The notes under the pieces: model-generated
What the model was told of the DNA's origin: nothing
What the model saw: the letters and a program-made list of their open reading frames with translations, nothing else
Databases searched by the model: none
Shown: piece after piece, positions 15,754-25,218 of the stretch
Layout of the letters: the number at the start of each line of letters is the position of its first letter
Numbering within the stretch: position 1 is the first letter of the stretch
Assembly (NCBI GenBank): GCA_050943475.1
Contig: JBMNPF010000005.1
Location: 1 to 64,000 of the forward strand
Direction of reading: 5' to 3'
DNA: 64,000 nt
DNA from: Metaruminococcus_A sp050943475
Lineage (GTDB): Bacteria > Bacillota > Clostridia > Oscillospirales > Ruminococcaceae
Program-made: the position numbers and the translations under genes

Positions 15754-17298
15754 ATGGAATGTAAGCTTACCCATGATACCATAGAGGTCAATGAGGTAGT
15801 TTTTGACGCAATGGTAGAACAGTCTGTTGAGCTGGACTGCCTGCTGCCGGATTACTGCCCAAATGTGTTTAGAGTGCTGAAGTGTAAAATGGTCCCCAAA
15901 ATGACCGGGAGCAGGGTCGCGGGCAATGAAGCGGTCATCGACGGTGTGGCCACAGTCTTTATTGTCTATATCTGCGAGGAGACGAACCAAATCCGCTCCT
16001 TTGTGCAGAAGGTGCCGTTTACCAAGACGGTGTCGCTTAAATCCGCCTGCGAAAACCCCACCATCGAGGTCGGCATGCAGTGTGAGTACCTAAACTGCCG
16101 TGGGGTGAATTCCCGTCGTTTTGACATCCGTGGGGCGATTGGAATCAGCCTGAAGGTTTGCGACCAGCGTGCGGAAACGGTGGTTAGCGACGCGGAAGGT
16201 GCCGGCATTCAGAAGCAGCAGTCCGGTGTTGCTGCAGACGGCGAATGCCGCCAGCTCTGCAAATCCTTTACGGTACGCGAAGAGTTGGAACTTCCGGGAA
16301 GCAACGAGCCCATTGCTTCCATCCTTTATCACAACGAAACGCCAAATGTCACCGATGTCAGACTCATTGCAAACAAGGTCATCGTCAAGGGGGATATCCA
16401 GCTCCATGTGGTCTACTGTCCGCTGGGAGAGAACCCCTGCCCGCAGACCGCCGATTATTCCATTCCGATTAGCCAGATCATTGACCTGCCCGGCGTGGAT
16501 GACCGCTTTACCTGCAATGTGATGTTTGATGTCTGCACCGCCGATATTGAACCCAAATCGACGCTGGACGGCGATTCTCGCCTGCTCTCTGCTGAGCTTT
16601 GCATTGTTTGCACGGCCACCTGCATTTTGGAAGCAGAAAAGGAACTCATTCGTGACATGTATTCCACCGGCTATGAGTGCAATTTGGAGTATAAACGGCT
16701 CAATCTCCGTAAAACCACCCCGCTGCCGATGATGACCTCAATGATTCAAACCTCCATTGACACTCCGAACGACGAGCTCTCCAGCGTCTATGATATCTGG
16801 TGCGATCTTGCGCGGCTGTCGGTCAAACGCAGCGCAGGCGGCCTTGCAGTGGATGGCGAATTTGACGTCTGTGCCTTCTGCCAATCTGAATCCGGAATGC
16901 CGCTTTCGGTGGATAAACGGGTGGAATTCCACGATGACATCGACCGGGAAATGGATCTCCCGGATTGCAGCTTTGAGGTGGTCGGTATCATCCGCAGTAC
17001 CTCTTATCATTTGACAGGCGACCATAAAATTGATCTCCGTATTGAGATTATGCTGATGATCCGCGCAGTCGTATCGATTGACCAGCCGGTCGTAGTCGGG
17101 GTCAACGTGGATGAAACAAAGGCAACCCAACGGGACGGCCTTGCAGCGGTAACCCTGTATTTTGCCGACGAGGGCGAAGCCATTTGGGAAATTGCGAAAC
17201 GCTACCACACCTCGGTCAGCGCTATCGTTGAAGAAAATGATCTGGATTCCGAGGTGATGAGACAAGGCGGAATGATTTTAATCCCGCTGGTAGACTGA
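15754..17298 (+). CDS. sipL: SipL-like spore morphogenetic protein (SPOCS/DUF3794 repeats plus LysM)
   Basis: SipL localises the coat around the forespore and binds SpoIVA in Clostridia. The 514-residue protein carries repeated SPOCS domains (ELDCLLPDYCPNVFRVLK and VGIIRSTSYHLTGDHKIDLRIEI are typical) and a C-terminal LysM (about 465-512, EAIWEIAKRYHTSVSAIVEEN...GGMILIP). There is no signal peptide, as expected for a mother-cell cytoplasmic protein. The spoIVA gene follows after 32 bases, so the two known partners are probably made from one transcript. Confidence 0.9.
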   Translation: MECKLTHDTIEVNEVVFDAMVEQSVELDCLLPDYCPNVFRVLKCKMVPKMTGSRVAGNEAVIDGVATVFIVYICEETNQIRSFVQKVPFTKTVSLKSACENPTIEVGMQCEYLNCRGVNSRRFDIRGAIGISLKVCDQRAETVVSDAEGAGIQKQQSGVAADGECRQLCKSFTVREELELPGSNEPIASILYHNETPNVTDVRLIANKVIVKGDIQLHVVYCPLGENPCPQTADYSIPISQIIDLPGVDDRFTCNVMFDVCTADIEPKSTLDGDSRLLSAELCIVCTATCILEAEKELIRDMYSTGYECNLEYKRLNLRKTTPLPMMTSMIQTSIDTPNDELSSVYDIWCDLARLSVKRSAGGLAVDGEFDVCAFCQSESGMPLSVDKRVEFHDDIDREMDLPDCSFEVVGIIRSTSYHLTGDHKIDLRIEIMLMIRAVVSIDQPVVVGVNVDETKATQRDGLAAVTLYFADEGEAIWEIAKRYHTSVSAIVEENDLDSEVMRQGGMILIPLVD

Positions 17299-17330
17299 AT
17301 TAAAAATTATACAGGAGGGCAGGCGCGCTT

Positions 17331-18809
17331 ATGGAAAGCAGAAGCATATACAGCGACATTGCGAAACGTACCGACGGCAACATCTATCTCGGCATCGTCG
17401 GTCCGGTTCGCACAGGAAAATCAACCTTTATCAAACGGTTCATGGAGACACTGGTTATCCCGAACATTGACAGTGAGTTCCGCCGGGAGCGGGCCATTGA
17501 CGAATTGCCGCAATCGTCTGCGGGCCGTACCATTATGACCACCGAGCCAAAGTTTATCCCCGAAGAGGCGGTCAAGGTAACCCTTGACGGCGCTGCAACC
17601 ATGAATGTCCGCCTCATCGACTGCGTTGGTTACATCGTGCCGAGCTCGCTTGGCTATTTTGAGAACGAGGCGCCCCGCATGGTGGTCACTCCGTGGTTTG
17701 ATGAGGAAGTGCCGTTCATTATGGCGGCTGAGGTTGGCACCCAAAAGGTTATCACCGAGCATTCGACCATCGGTCTTGTGATTACCACCGACGGAAGCAT
17801 CGGCGAAATTCCCCGTGAAGAGTATGAAGAGGCGGAAGAGCGGGTCATCAGCGAACTCAAAGAGATCAACAAACCGTTCAGCGTACTTCTCAACTGCCAG
17901 TACCCCAGCAGTGAAAGCGCCAGGCAGCTCGCCGCTGAACTGACCGAGAAGTACGGCGTTCCGGTTATGGCGCTCAACTGTCTGGATATGACCGAATCGG
18001 ATATCAAAGAGGTTCTCTCTCAGGTACTGCTCCAGTTCCCGGTCAAAGAGGTTTCGGTGGATTTACCCAAGTGGGTATCCAGCCTTGCAAAGGATCACTG
18101 GCTGAAATCGACCGTGTTCGGCGCCATCAAGGAATCGGCTTCTTCGCTTACCCATATGAGTGGTGTCAGCAGCGTGGCTTCGGGGATCAGCGCCTGTGAA
18201 CATGTGGCAAAATGCAGCGTTGCTACCCTGGATATGGGCAGCGGTACCGCTAAAATTGAGGTGCTGCTCAAAAACGACCTGTTCTATAAAATTTTGGGAG
18301 AGGTCACCGGGCTGGAAATCGACGACGAAAGCAAGCTCATGCCTTGTATGATTGAACTTGCCGCTATGAAAAAGCAGTTTGATAAAATTAAAGCGGCTCT
18401 TGAAGAGGTCAATGCCACTGGCTATGGCATTGTCATGCCGTCAATGGATGAGCTGAGCCTGGAAGAGCCGGAAATTGTCAAACAGGGCGGCCGTTATGGC
18501 GTCAAGCTGCGCGCCAGCGCGCCCTCCCTACATCTGTTGCGGGCAGACATCACCACCGAAGTCAGTCCCATTGTCGGCAATGAGAAACAGTCAGAGGAAC
18601 TCATGCAGTACCTGCTCAAAGAATTTGAGGAAACCCCCCAGCAGATTTGGGATTCCAACATCTTTGGAAAGTCCCTCCACGAGCTGGTCAACGACGGTTT
18701 GCACAACAAACTTTACCGCATGCCGCCGGATGCGCGCCTGAAACTTCAGGAAACCATTGAACGCATCATCAATGAAGGGTGCAGCGGATTAATTTGCATC
18801 ATTCTGTAG
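17331..18809 (+). CDS. spoIVA: Stage IV sporulation protein A
   Basis: SpoIVA is the ATP-hydrolysing basement protein that polymerises on the outer forespore membrane and anchors the coat. The N-terminal ATPase domain has Walker A GPVRTGKST (about 24-32) and the IDCVGY segment after it. The C-terminus ends in the family-typical GCSGLICIIL, the part that attaches to the forespore surface. The length of 492 residues is the family norm. A ribosome site (AGGAGGG) precedes the ATG. Expression from the sipL transcript in the mother cell is inferred. Confidence 0.97.
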   Translation: MESRSIYSDIAKRTDGNIYLGIVGPVRTGKSTFIKRFMETLVIPNIDSEFRRERAIDELPQSSAGRTIMTTEPKFIPEEAVKVTLDGAATMNVRLIDCVGYIVPSSLGYFENEAPRMVVTPWFDEEVPFIMAAEVGTQKVITEHSTIGLVITTDGSIGEIPREEYEEAEERVISELKEINKPFSVLLNCQYPSSESARQLAAELTEKYGVPVMALNCLDMTESDIKEVLSQVLLQFPVKEVSVDLPKWVSSLAKDHWLKSTVFGAIKESASSLTHMSGVSSVASGISACEHVAKCSVATLDMGSGTAKIEVLLKNDLFYKILGEVTGLEIDDESKLMPCMIELAAMKKQFDKIKAALEEVNATGYGIVMPSMDELSLEEPEIVKQGGRYGVKLRASAPSLHLLRADITTEVSPIVGNEKQSEELMQYLLKEFEETPQQIWDSNIFGKSLHELVNDGLHNKLYRMPPDARLKLQETIERIINEGCSGLICIIL

Positions 18810-18811
18810 CC

Positions 18812-18843
18812 AAAGGGCACATGAGAATTCATGTGCCCTTTTT
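18812..18843 (+). terminator. Terminator of sipL-spoIVA
   Basis: AAAGGGCACATGA pairs with TCATGTGCCCTTT around GAAT, followed by T residues, three bases after the spoIVA stop codon. Confidence 0.95.
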
Positions 18844-18898
18844 GTGTAAATTGCATAAAGATATAGACGGAATTTGTCTCTGAAAAGTGCGATATGAC

Positions 18899-18927
18899 TT
18901 GACTTTGCCTGGATGCGATCATAAAAT
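18899..18927 (+). promoter_or_regulatory. Promoter of the ABC efflux operon
   Basis: TTGACT (18899-18904), a 17-base spacer and TAAAAT (18922-18927). It lies about 45 bases upstream of the adaptor gene and no other promoter is evident until 24480. Confidence 0.7.
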
Positions 18928-18974
18928 GAAAGATAAGTATTACAAAATTACGTCGTTATAACAGGAGTGAAACC

Positions 18975-20006
18975 ATGCATCGAAACACAAAACACAGAAT
19001 GAGACAAGGAATTGCGTTGGGCTGTGCATTGCTGGTCCTCAGCGGCTGCTCAATGTTCCCGCAGGAAGAAGAGACGCTTGCTCCGCCGCTGAAACAGCCG
19101 GTTGAGGTGGAGTATACCACTGAGGAAGCCGTTGTCGGCACAATTTCGGAAGAAGTGTCTGACACCTGCACTGCGGTTGCAACACAGGAGTATTCCCTTT
19201 CGTTTGGGGAACGCAGCGGCGTTCTCCGCTCCAAAGAGGTTGTAGTCGGGGATACTGTGACTAAAGGGCAGGTCATTGCCCGGTTGGACGGCGGCAATGC
19301 CGAAGCACAGCTTGAAAAGGAAAAGATCAATCTGCAAATGTTGAAAATCAATCTGGAGCGGGCGCGCGCCAAAGGCCTGCCGGATACCGACACCAAAGGC
19401 AATAAGGTCAATTTTGACGCTCAGCTTGTCGAACTTCAGATCAAGCAGTCAGAGCTCAACATTCAATCGTTGGAAAAAGAAATATCCGAAACCACGGTAT
19501 ATGCTCCCATTGACGGGGTGATCACCTATTTGACCGACGCCAATGTCGGCGATAATATTCCCATGCGCAACATTGTCTGCAAGGTGGCAGATGTCTCCAG
19601 CCTGAGCTTTGAGTACACCGGTTCCAAATCGGATAAGCTGGTATTTGGCATGGACGTCACCCTTACCATTGACGGGCAGGAATATGCAGGTAAAGTCAGC
19701 GCAACCCGGGCCAGTGTGCCGGATGATCTGAAAAGTGAATTTGACGGCAAGGTCCGGTTTTCGACAGAGGGCTCTCCTGCGTTGGAAATTGGCGAAAAGG
19801 CGCAGTATAAGGTGGTTACTGCCACACGGGAAAATGTTGTCCTTGTGCCGCGCAGCGCAGTGACCGGAAGCAACGGCTCCTATTATGTCAGCATTTTTAA
19901 AGACGGCGTGAAAAGCGAACGTGCGGTGGACGTTGGCATCCTTACCTCGACCCAGGCGGAAATTGTAAAAGGGGTGGATGTGGGCGAACAGGTCATCACC
20001 AACTAA
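18975..20006 (+). CDS. Membrane-fusion-type adaptor lipoprotein of an ABC efflux system
   Basis: The lipoprotein signal ends LVLSGC (Cys25). A lipoyl/barrel-sandwich half-motif (VVVGDTVTKGQVIARLDGG) is followed by a helical hairpin (about 110-165, with QLEKEKINLQMLKINLERAR). The second half of the lipoyl motif (TVYAPIDGVITYLTDANVGD) and a beta-barrel domain come next. This is the HlyD/MacA-like layout used by Gram-positive MacB-type transporters. It is the first gene of a four-gene operon with an FtsX-type permease and two ATPases. The substrate is unknown. Confidence 0.88.
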   Translation: MHRNTKHRMRQGIALGCALLVLSGCSMFPQEEETLAPPLKQPVEVEYTTEEAVVGTISEEVSDTCTAVATQEYSLSFGERSGVLRSKEVVVGDTVTKGQVIARLDGGNAEAQLEKEKINLQMLKINLERARAKGLPDTDTKGNKVNFDAQLVELQIKQSELNIQSLEKEISETTVYAPIDGVITYLTDANVGDNIPMRNIVCKVADVSSLSFEYTGSKSDKLVFGMDVTLTIDGQEYAGKVSATRASVPDDLKSEFDGKVRFSTEGSPALEIGEKAQYKVVTATRENVVLVPRSAVTGSNGSYYVSIFKDGVKSERAVDVGILTSTQAEIVKGVDVGEQVITN

Positions 20007-20018
20007 GGAGGAAACCAC

Positions 20019-22892
20019 TTGTTTTTACTTGTAATGCGGAAGATGCTCCGGAACAAGTGGATGGTCATCTGTCTGACCATAGGCTGCCTCCTTGCGGTCG
20101 CCACTATCAGCTGTATGCCCATTTATTCCAACAGCATCTACCAGCGTATGCTTATTAAGGATCTGGAGAATTATCAGCTTGAAAACAACCAGTATCCTGG
20201 CCGGTACGTCATTAACCAGTACGTGGCCCAAAATGCCTCCGGCGAAGAATTTTTGGCGAACTATCACCAGTCGGAGAGCATCATCCAGGACGGTTTTATC
20301 GAACAGTTGGGCCTGCCGGTGCTGGCAGAGTCCAAACGTTTGACGGCCAAGCCCATGCGGGTTCTGCCGGATATTTACGCAGGGGACGAAACCAAATCCC
20401 GCAAGGTGCAGTTTACGGCAATGGAAGGCATTGGTGACCATGTTACCATGATTTCCGGTACCCTTCCGTCGTCCCAGCCGGATCCGGACGGCGTCATTGA
20501 GGTTATGGTGGACGAAAACGCTATGGGTACCCTGAGCCTGTCTACAGGGGATACTGCGGTCGTTACATACAGCCAGACGGGCGTCATGGAACCGGTTAAA
20601 ATCCGCGTCACCGGCGTTTTCCGGTATGCCGATGGGAGCGATCTTTACTGGAGCCAGCCCCAAACCGCTTTTAAAGAGGTTGTTGTCATGGACAGCGCCC
20701 TGTTTGAACAGCGGTTTTTAGAGGAGGATGGAGAACTGTTTTACTCTTCCTCCTGGAATTTTGCTTTGGACTATACCCAAATGAAGGTGCAGCAGTCCGG
20801 ACGCTACCAGTCGGTGATTGCGAGCCAGCAACGTCAGTTTACTGACGACGTGCGGATCGGTACGGCAATGGGGGACATCTTAGCAAGCTATTCTTCGCGG
20901 CTTGGTTCCCTTTCCATGACCCTCTGGATTTTGCAGATACCGGTGATCCTCATGCTGCTTCTCTATGTGTTCATGGTCTCCAAGCTCATAGTGGATTATG
21001 ACAGCAATGACATTGCGGTGCAGAAAAGCCGCGGCGCCAGCAATCTGCAAATTTTTGACAGTTACCTGGTCGAAGGGGCGCTCATCGGTCTGGTCGCTTT
21101 GCTTGCCGGACCGCTCATTGGCTATGCCGTCTGCGGCGTCCTCGGCCTGTCGGACGGATTTCTTGAATTTGTATCCCGCAAGGGGATACAGGTGGAAATG
21201 GTGCCGGATGCTTATTTTTATGCGCTGCTCGCCATTGCCGCTTTTCTCGTTACCATGCTGGTGCCGGTGCTCATGCAGGCGCGCGGCAACATTGTCAAAC
21301 ATAAGCGTGCCAAAAGCCGCAACACCGACAAACCGTTCTGGAAAAAGTTTTACCTGGATGTTGTTCTTATGGGGATTGCGCTTTATGGCTATTTTTCCTA
21401 CCGCAACAGCATGAAAATGCTCACCGATGTCGGCGTCTCTGGTACCGATGTGCCGATGGATCCCTTGCTCTTCCTCATTAGCACCCTGTTCATTTTGGCC
21501 GCCGCGCTGCTGTTTCTGCGGCTTTATCCGCTGCTCATCCGGCTGGTGTTCCGCATCGGACGCAAACATTGGGCTCCGGCAGCCTATGCGTCGCTCATCA
21601 ATGTTTCCCGCACCCGCAGCAGCCATTTTCTCATGGTGTTTTTAATGATGACGGTCTCGCTTGGAATCTTTAATACCGTCTCAGCCCGGACCGTCAATAC
21701 CTTTATTGAGGACCGGGTGATGTATGCAGACGGCGCCGATCTCGTTATCACGAACACCTGGAAGTATGATACCGTCAAGGTGATGTACGACGAAAATGGA
21801 AATACGGTTCCTTACGATGAAAATGCGGCAGATTTTGATTCCTCCAAGGTGAGCAATGTGTATGTCTACACCGAACCAGATTTTGTTCCTTATACCCAGC
21901 TTGACACCATTGAGCGGGCGACAAAGGTGTACCGGGACAATAAGGCTTCACTGAGCCAGGACGGTTCTGGCGCACGTTCGCTCCAAAACCTGCAGCTTAT
22001 GGGGATTGTTCCTCATGAGTTCGGTGAAGTGGCCTGGAGCCGCAGCGATCTGCTGCCGGTTCATATCAACGAATATTTAAACATCCTTACCGAGGATCCC
22101 AGCGCTGTTTTTATCTCCCGCAGCATTGCGGAAAGCGCCGGAATCCGTCCGGGGGATAAAGTCAGTCTTTCCTGGACCGGGCAGGTCAAGTCAAAAGAGG
22201 TCACGGTCTGCGGTGTTATCGATTATTGGCCAACCATCAATCCCAATCAGGATGCGGACGGTGAAACCCCGCGGTTTATTATTGCAAATCTTGGTTGCCT
22301 TAATGAAGGTGGGAACATCCGCCCCTATGAGATTTGGATGAAGCGGGCGCCGGACGTCACATCAGAGCAGATTTACCAGGAGTTTGAGGAGAAAGACATC
22401 AAGTTCGACACCATTCAGAACCGTCAGCAGGATTTGGTCGCCGCCAAAAATGACCCCATGCTTCAGGGAACCAATGGCATGCTGACCCTCGGTTTCATCA
22501 TTATTATGACGGTTACCTTTATCGGTTTCCTAATTTACTGGATTTTCAACATTCGGGAACGTACCCTCCAGTTCGGCATCCTGCGCGCTATGGGCCTTTC
22601 CAAGCGCAAGCTCGTTGGAATGATTGTATGGGAGCAGGTGCTCATTTCTGGGGTTGCCATCCTCGTTGGGGTGCTCGTCGGCACCCTGTCCTCCAATCTG
22701 TTCGTGCCGCTGCTGCAAATGGTTTACAGTCCGTCAGAGCAGGTACCGCCGTTCCTGGTGGTCGCTTATTTGGAGGATTACCTGCGTATTTTCGCCGTTT
22801 TAGGCGTTATGCTGGTAGTCGGCGGTGTGGTGCTTGGAGTCATTATCTCGCGCATCAAAATGGATCAAGCACTCAAACTGGGGGAGGATTAA
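20019..22892 (+). CDS. Large FtsX/MacB-type ABC permease
   Basis: A 957-residue permease starting at TTG (20019), with AAGGAGG seven bases upstream. One N-terminal membrane segment (about 12-32) is followed by a large extracellular domain. A first FtsX domain has segments near 295-320, 350-375 and 395-415, then come segments near 450 and 485-505. A second segment at 540-560 precedes another extracellular domain, and a C-terminal FtsX domain (about 820-945) ends the protein. Such double-FtsX permeases do mechanotransmission or export of peptides and lipids. Both ATPase genes lie directly downstream. Confidence 0.9.
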   Translation: MFLLVMRKMLRNKWMVICLTIGCLLAVATISCMPIYSNSIYQRMLIKDLENYQLENNQYPGRYVINQYVAQNASGEEFLANYHQSESIIQDGFIEQLGLPVLAESKRLTAKPMRVLPDIYAGDETKSRKVQFTAMEGIGDHVTMISGTLPSSQPDPDGVIEVMVDENAMGTLSLSTGDTAVVTYSQTGVMEPVKIRVTGVFRYADGSDLYWSQPQTAFKEVVVMDSALFEQRFLEEDGELFYSSSWNFALDYTQMKVQQSGRYQSVIASQQRQFTDDVRIGTAMGDILASYSSRLGSLSMTLWILQIPVILMLLLYVFMVSKLIVDYDSNDIAVQKSRGASNLQIFDSYLVEGALIGLVALLAGPLIGYAVCGVLGLSDGFLEFVSRKGIQVEMVPDAYFYALLAIAAFLVTMLVPVLMQARGNIVKHKRAKSRNTDKPFWKKFYLDVVLMGIALYGYFSYRNSMKMLTDVGVSGTDVPMDPLLFLISTLFILAAALLFLRLYPLLIRLVFRIGRKHWAPAAYASLINVSRTRSSHFLMVFLMMTVSLGIFNTVSARTVNTFIEDRVMYADGADLVITNTWKYDTVKVMYDENGNTVPYDENAADFDSSKVSNVYVYTEPDFVPYTQLDTIERATKVYRDNKASLSQDGSGARSLQNLQLMGIVPHEFGEVAWSRSDLLPVHINEYLNILTEDPSAVFISRSIAESAGIRPGDKVSLSWTGQVKSKEVTVCGVIDYWPTINPNQDADGETPRFIIANLGCLNEGGNIRPYEIWMKRAPDVTSEQIYQEFEEKDIKFDTIQNRQQDLVAAKNDPMLQGTNGMLTLGFIIIMTVTFIGFLIYWIFNIRERTLQFGILRAMGLSKRKLVGMIVWEQVLISGVAILVGVLVGTLSSNLFVPLLQMVYSPSEQVPPFLVVAYLEDYLRIFAVLGVMLVVGGVVLGVIISRIKMDQALKLGED

Positions 22893-22895
22893 GCA

Positions 22896-23576
22896 ATGGA
22901 CGCACCAATTCTATACACCAAAAATGTCTGCCGGGACTACCGTTCCGGACATGAAACGATCCATGCCCTGAACAACGTCTCGGTGGAAATACCAAAAGGC
23001 AAGCTCACCATTTTGCGCGGGCGCTCCGGTTCCGGCAAAACGACGCTGCTAAATTCCCTCGGTGCGCTGGATTTCCCAACATCGGGTGAAATCTGGTTTG
23101 AGGGAACCGATATTACCAAGCTCAGTGAAACCGAGCGGGATGAATTTCGCCGCCTGAATACCGGCTTTGTGTTCCAGTCAGTCGCTTTGATGGCCAACAT
23201 GTCCGCCTATGAAAACGTTGAGTTCGGCATGCGGATTGCCGGCACCCCGGCGGCGGAACGCCAGCAGCGTGCAATGGAAAGTTTGGATTTGGTCGGCTTG
23301 TCCAAACGCACCAGCCACCGCCCGCAGGAAATGTCGGGCGGCGAACAGCAGCGTGTCGCCATCGCGCGCGCCATCTCACATCGGCCCAAGATCATCTTTG
23401 CAGATGAGCCAACTGCCGAGCTTGATACGGCAATGGGGCTTTATGTTATGAAAACCTTTAAGGATTTAATTGAAAAGGAGGGGGTCACCATTGTCATGAC
23501 CACCCATGATCCGAATATGATGGAAATTGCAGATGTGGTGTACTCCTTGCAGGACGGGGTGATTGTGGATGGCTGA
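22896..23576 (+). CDS. ABC transporter ATP-binding protein (MacB/LolD type)
   Basis: A 226-residue nucleotide-binding protein with Walker A GRSGSGKTT, Q-loop VFQSVALM, signature MSGGEQQRVAIARA, Walker B KIIFADEPT and H-loop TTHD. It begins three bases after the permease stop codon and overlaps the next ATPase gene by eight bases. With the second ATPase it could form a heterodimer under one permease. Confidence 0.95.
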   Translation: MDAPILYTKNVCRDYRSGHETIHALNNVSVEIPKGKLTILRGRSGSGKTTLLNSLGALDFPTSGEIWFEGTDITKLSETERDEFRRLNTGFVFQSVALMANMSAYENVEFGMRIAGTPAAERQQRAMESLDLVGLSKRTSHRPQEMSGGEQQRVAIARAISHRPKIIFADEPTAELDTAMGLYVMKTFKDLIEKEGVTIVMTTHDPNMMEIADVVYSLQDGVIVDG

Positions 23577-24480
23577 TCAGAAAGAAATCGTCCTGTGCGA
23601 AAACCTTGTCAAAATTTATAAAACCGATGAAACCGAGGTTGTTGCCCTGCAAGGGCTTGATTTGAGCGTAGAGTATGGCGAAATCACCGCCATCATCGGC
23701 AACAGCGGCAGCGGAAAATCCACCCTGCTCAATATGCTCGGCGGTTTGGACAAACCCTCTGCCGGCACCATTTTGGTGGATGGACTCAACCTCGGTAAGT
23801 TCACCGACCATGATCTCATCCGCTACAAGCGCAATACGGTTGGATTCGTTTGGCAGAACAACGCCCGCAATCTGATTCCGTACCTGTCTGCCACCGAAAA
23901 TATTGAACTGCCCATGCGGTTAAACGGCAAGGTGGATCGCGGCCGGGCACTGGAGCTGCTCGATGCAGTGGGCCTCTCCCACCGCAGGAACAACAAGCTG
24001 CACGAAATGTCGGGTGGCGAACAGCAGCGGGTTGCCATTGCCATTGCGCTTGCGAACAACCCGAAACTGCTCCTCGCCGATGAACCGACCGGCGCGGTAG
24101 ACAGCCGCACCTCGGATCAAATCCTCAACGTCTTTCGGGAGGTCAACCGCGCGACCGGTGTTACCATCATCATCGTCACCCATGATATGGCGCTTTCCCG
24201 CAAGGTGGATCGTGTTGTCGCCATCCGCGACGGGCGCACCAGCAGTGAAATTTTGCGCAAGACCTCTTATGCCGATGAGCTTGGTCATATCGGTTCTCTT
24301 CGCGAGGAGGAAACCCATGTTGAGCTCGCTGTACTCGACCGTTCCGGGCGGCTTCAAATCCCGCGCGAGTATCTCGAACAAATTGGAGCCGGGAATGGAA
24401 ATAAGCTGCTTGTCGAACTGGAGGATGGGAAAATTGTCATCCAGGCGCCGCACCAGCAGGCAGCGGATTCTGAAGAGTAG
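23569..24480 (+). CDS. ABC ATPase with C-terminal AbrB/MazE-like domain
   Basis: Residues 1 to about 225 are a normal MacB/LolD-type ATPase: GNSGSGKST, VWQNNARNL, MSGGEQQRVAIAIA, LLLADEPT, VTHD. After a linker, residues about 247-290 read as a swapped-hairpin AbrB/SpoVT-type module (LDRSGRLQIPREYLEQIGA then LLVELEDGKIVI). In AbrB proteins this fold dimerises and binds DNA. Here it may drive dimer choice or regulation, or possibly bind DNA. The ATG at 23569 overlaps the end of the previous gene. The ATPase call is certain; the AbrB assignment is by motif only. Confidence 0.88.
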   Translation: MADQKEIVLCENLVKIYKTDETEVVALQGLDLSVEYGEITAIIGNSGSGKSTLLNMLGGLDKPSAGTILVDGLNLGKFTDHDLIRYKRNTVGFVWQNNARNLIPYLSATENIELPMRLNGKVDRGRALELLDAVGLSHRRNNKLHEMSGGEQQRVAIAIALANNPKLLLADEPTGAVDSRTSDQILNVFREVNRATGVTIIIVTHDMALSRKVDRVVAIRDGRTSSEILRKTSYADELGHIGSLREEETHVELAVLDRSGRLQIPREYLEQIGAGNGNKLLVELEDGKIVIQAPHQQAADSEE

Positions 24481-24533
24481 AGGTGCTGGTCGGTTTCGGT
24501 GCCGACAACAATATTTATATCATTTTGTTAAGA

Positions 24534-24590
24534 AAAACACCTGTTTGAGCATTTCGGAAAGTTTTCGAAACACTCTACAGGTGTTTTATT
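24534..24590 (+). terminator. Terminator of the ABC efflux operon
   Basis: AAAACACCTGT (24534-24544) pairs with ACAGGTGTTTT (24577-24587). An inner TTTCGGAAAGTTTTCGAAA can form a second stem. Confidence 0.75.
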
Positions 24591-24772
24591 TGTTATAACA
24601 GGACTTTGTGATTTGTGTTTTATAGGCCAATGTATGGTGTGCTTTATTTGTGTCGTCAATCTCCAAACCCGATGTGCAGAATGTCTGTGACGATTTATCA
24701 TAATGGCGATGCTGTATTTTATCATCTCTTCTTTTTACTTGTGCTGTTGGCTTGACGGTTCTGTGAGAAAAG

Positions 24773-24802
24773 GTAAAAAACGCACCAAAGTGCGTTTTTT
24801 AC
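24773..24802. terminator. Bidirectional terminator
   Basis: GTAAAAAACGCA (24773-24784) pairs with TGCGTTTTTTAC (24791-24802) around a six-base loop. Confidence 0.85.
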
Positions 24803-24963
24803 TTTACAGACTGCAAAATCTTTTCGGCTCTTTAAATTAGTATTCAATAGTTGCACTTTGGCATAATTGATGTGAATCACGTTTATACAGCTGCTTGTTT
24901 TCATTTAAAAGTTTCGATAATAAAATGTCATAAACTTCATCTTTTTAGTTGCTTTTATACAAT

Positions 24964-24991
24964 TTGCATAGAAATAAACAACTTTTATAAT
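24964..24991 (+). promoter_or_regulatory. Candidate promoter of the solute-binding protein cluster
   Basis: TTGCAT (24964-24969), a 16-base spacer and TATAAT (24986-24991). It would give a 5' leader of about 220 bases before the first gene. Confidence 0.5.
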
Positions 24992-25218
24992 TATCTTAGG
25001 GAATTATTGTTTATTTTGAAGATGCGATTAGCAAAAAAATGAAATGCTTCAAACATTTTGAAGACTTGAAACGGAGGATATCTGCTGTTCTGTTACGGAG
25101 TGGCTTTTATACGAAACAAATTTTGGGGGTGAAAGAATCAGGCATTTGTAAAATGGAACATTAAAAAACGGCTCATGGGCCGGATGACACCTGAAGAGAT
25201 GAAAGGAAGAGTTATCGT

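Larger units (their letters stand above)
24591..25218. other. AT-rich gene-free region ahead of the solute-binding protein cluster
   Basis: About 630 bases, clearly AT-rich compared with the neighbours. It holds a terminator (24773-24802), a candidate promoter (24964-24991) and a leader of roughly 220 bases with the hairpin CTTCAAACATTTTGAAG near 25047-25063. No gene is supported. Confidence 0.5.

Noticed and set aside
15445..15990. Minus-strand frame of 181 codons
   Set aside because: Its N-terminal half is antisense to sipL and the rest has no motif; no start signal.
24851..25042. Plus-strand frame of 63 codons in the AT-rich gap
   Set aside because: No ribosome site, no conserved pattern, and it overlaps the best promoter candidate.
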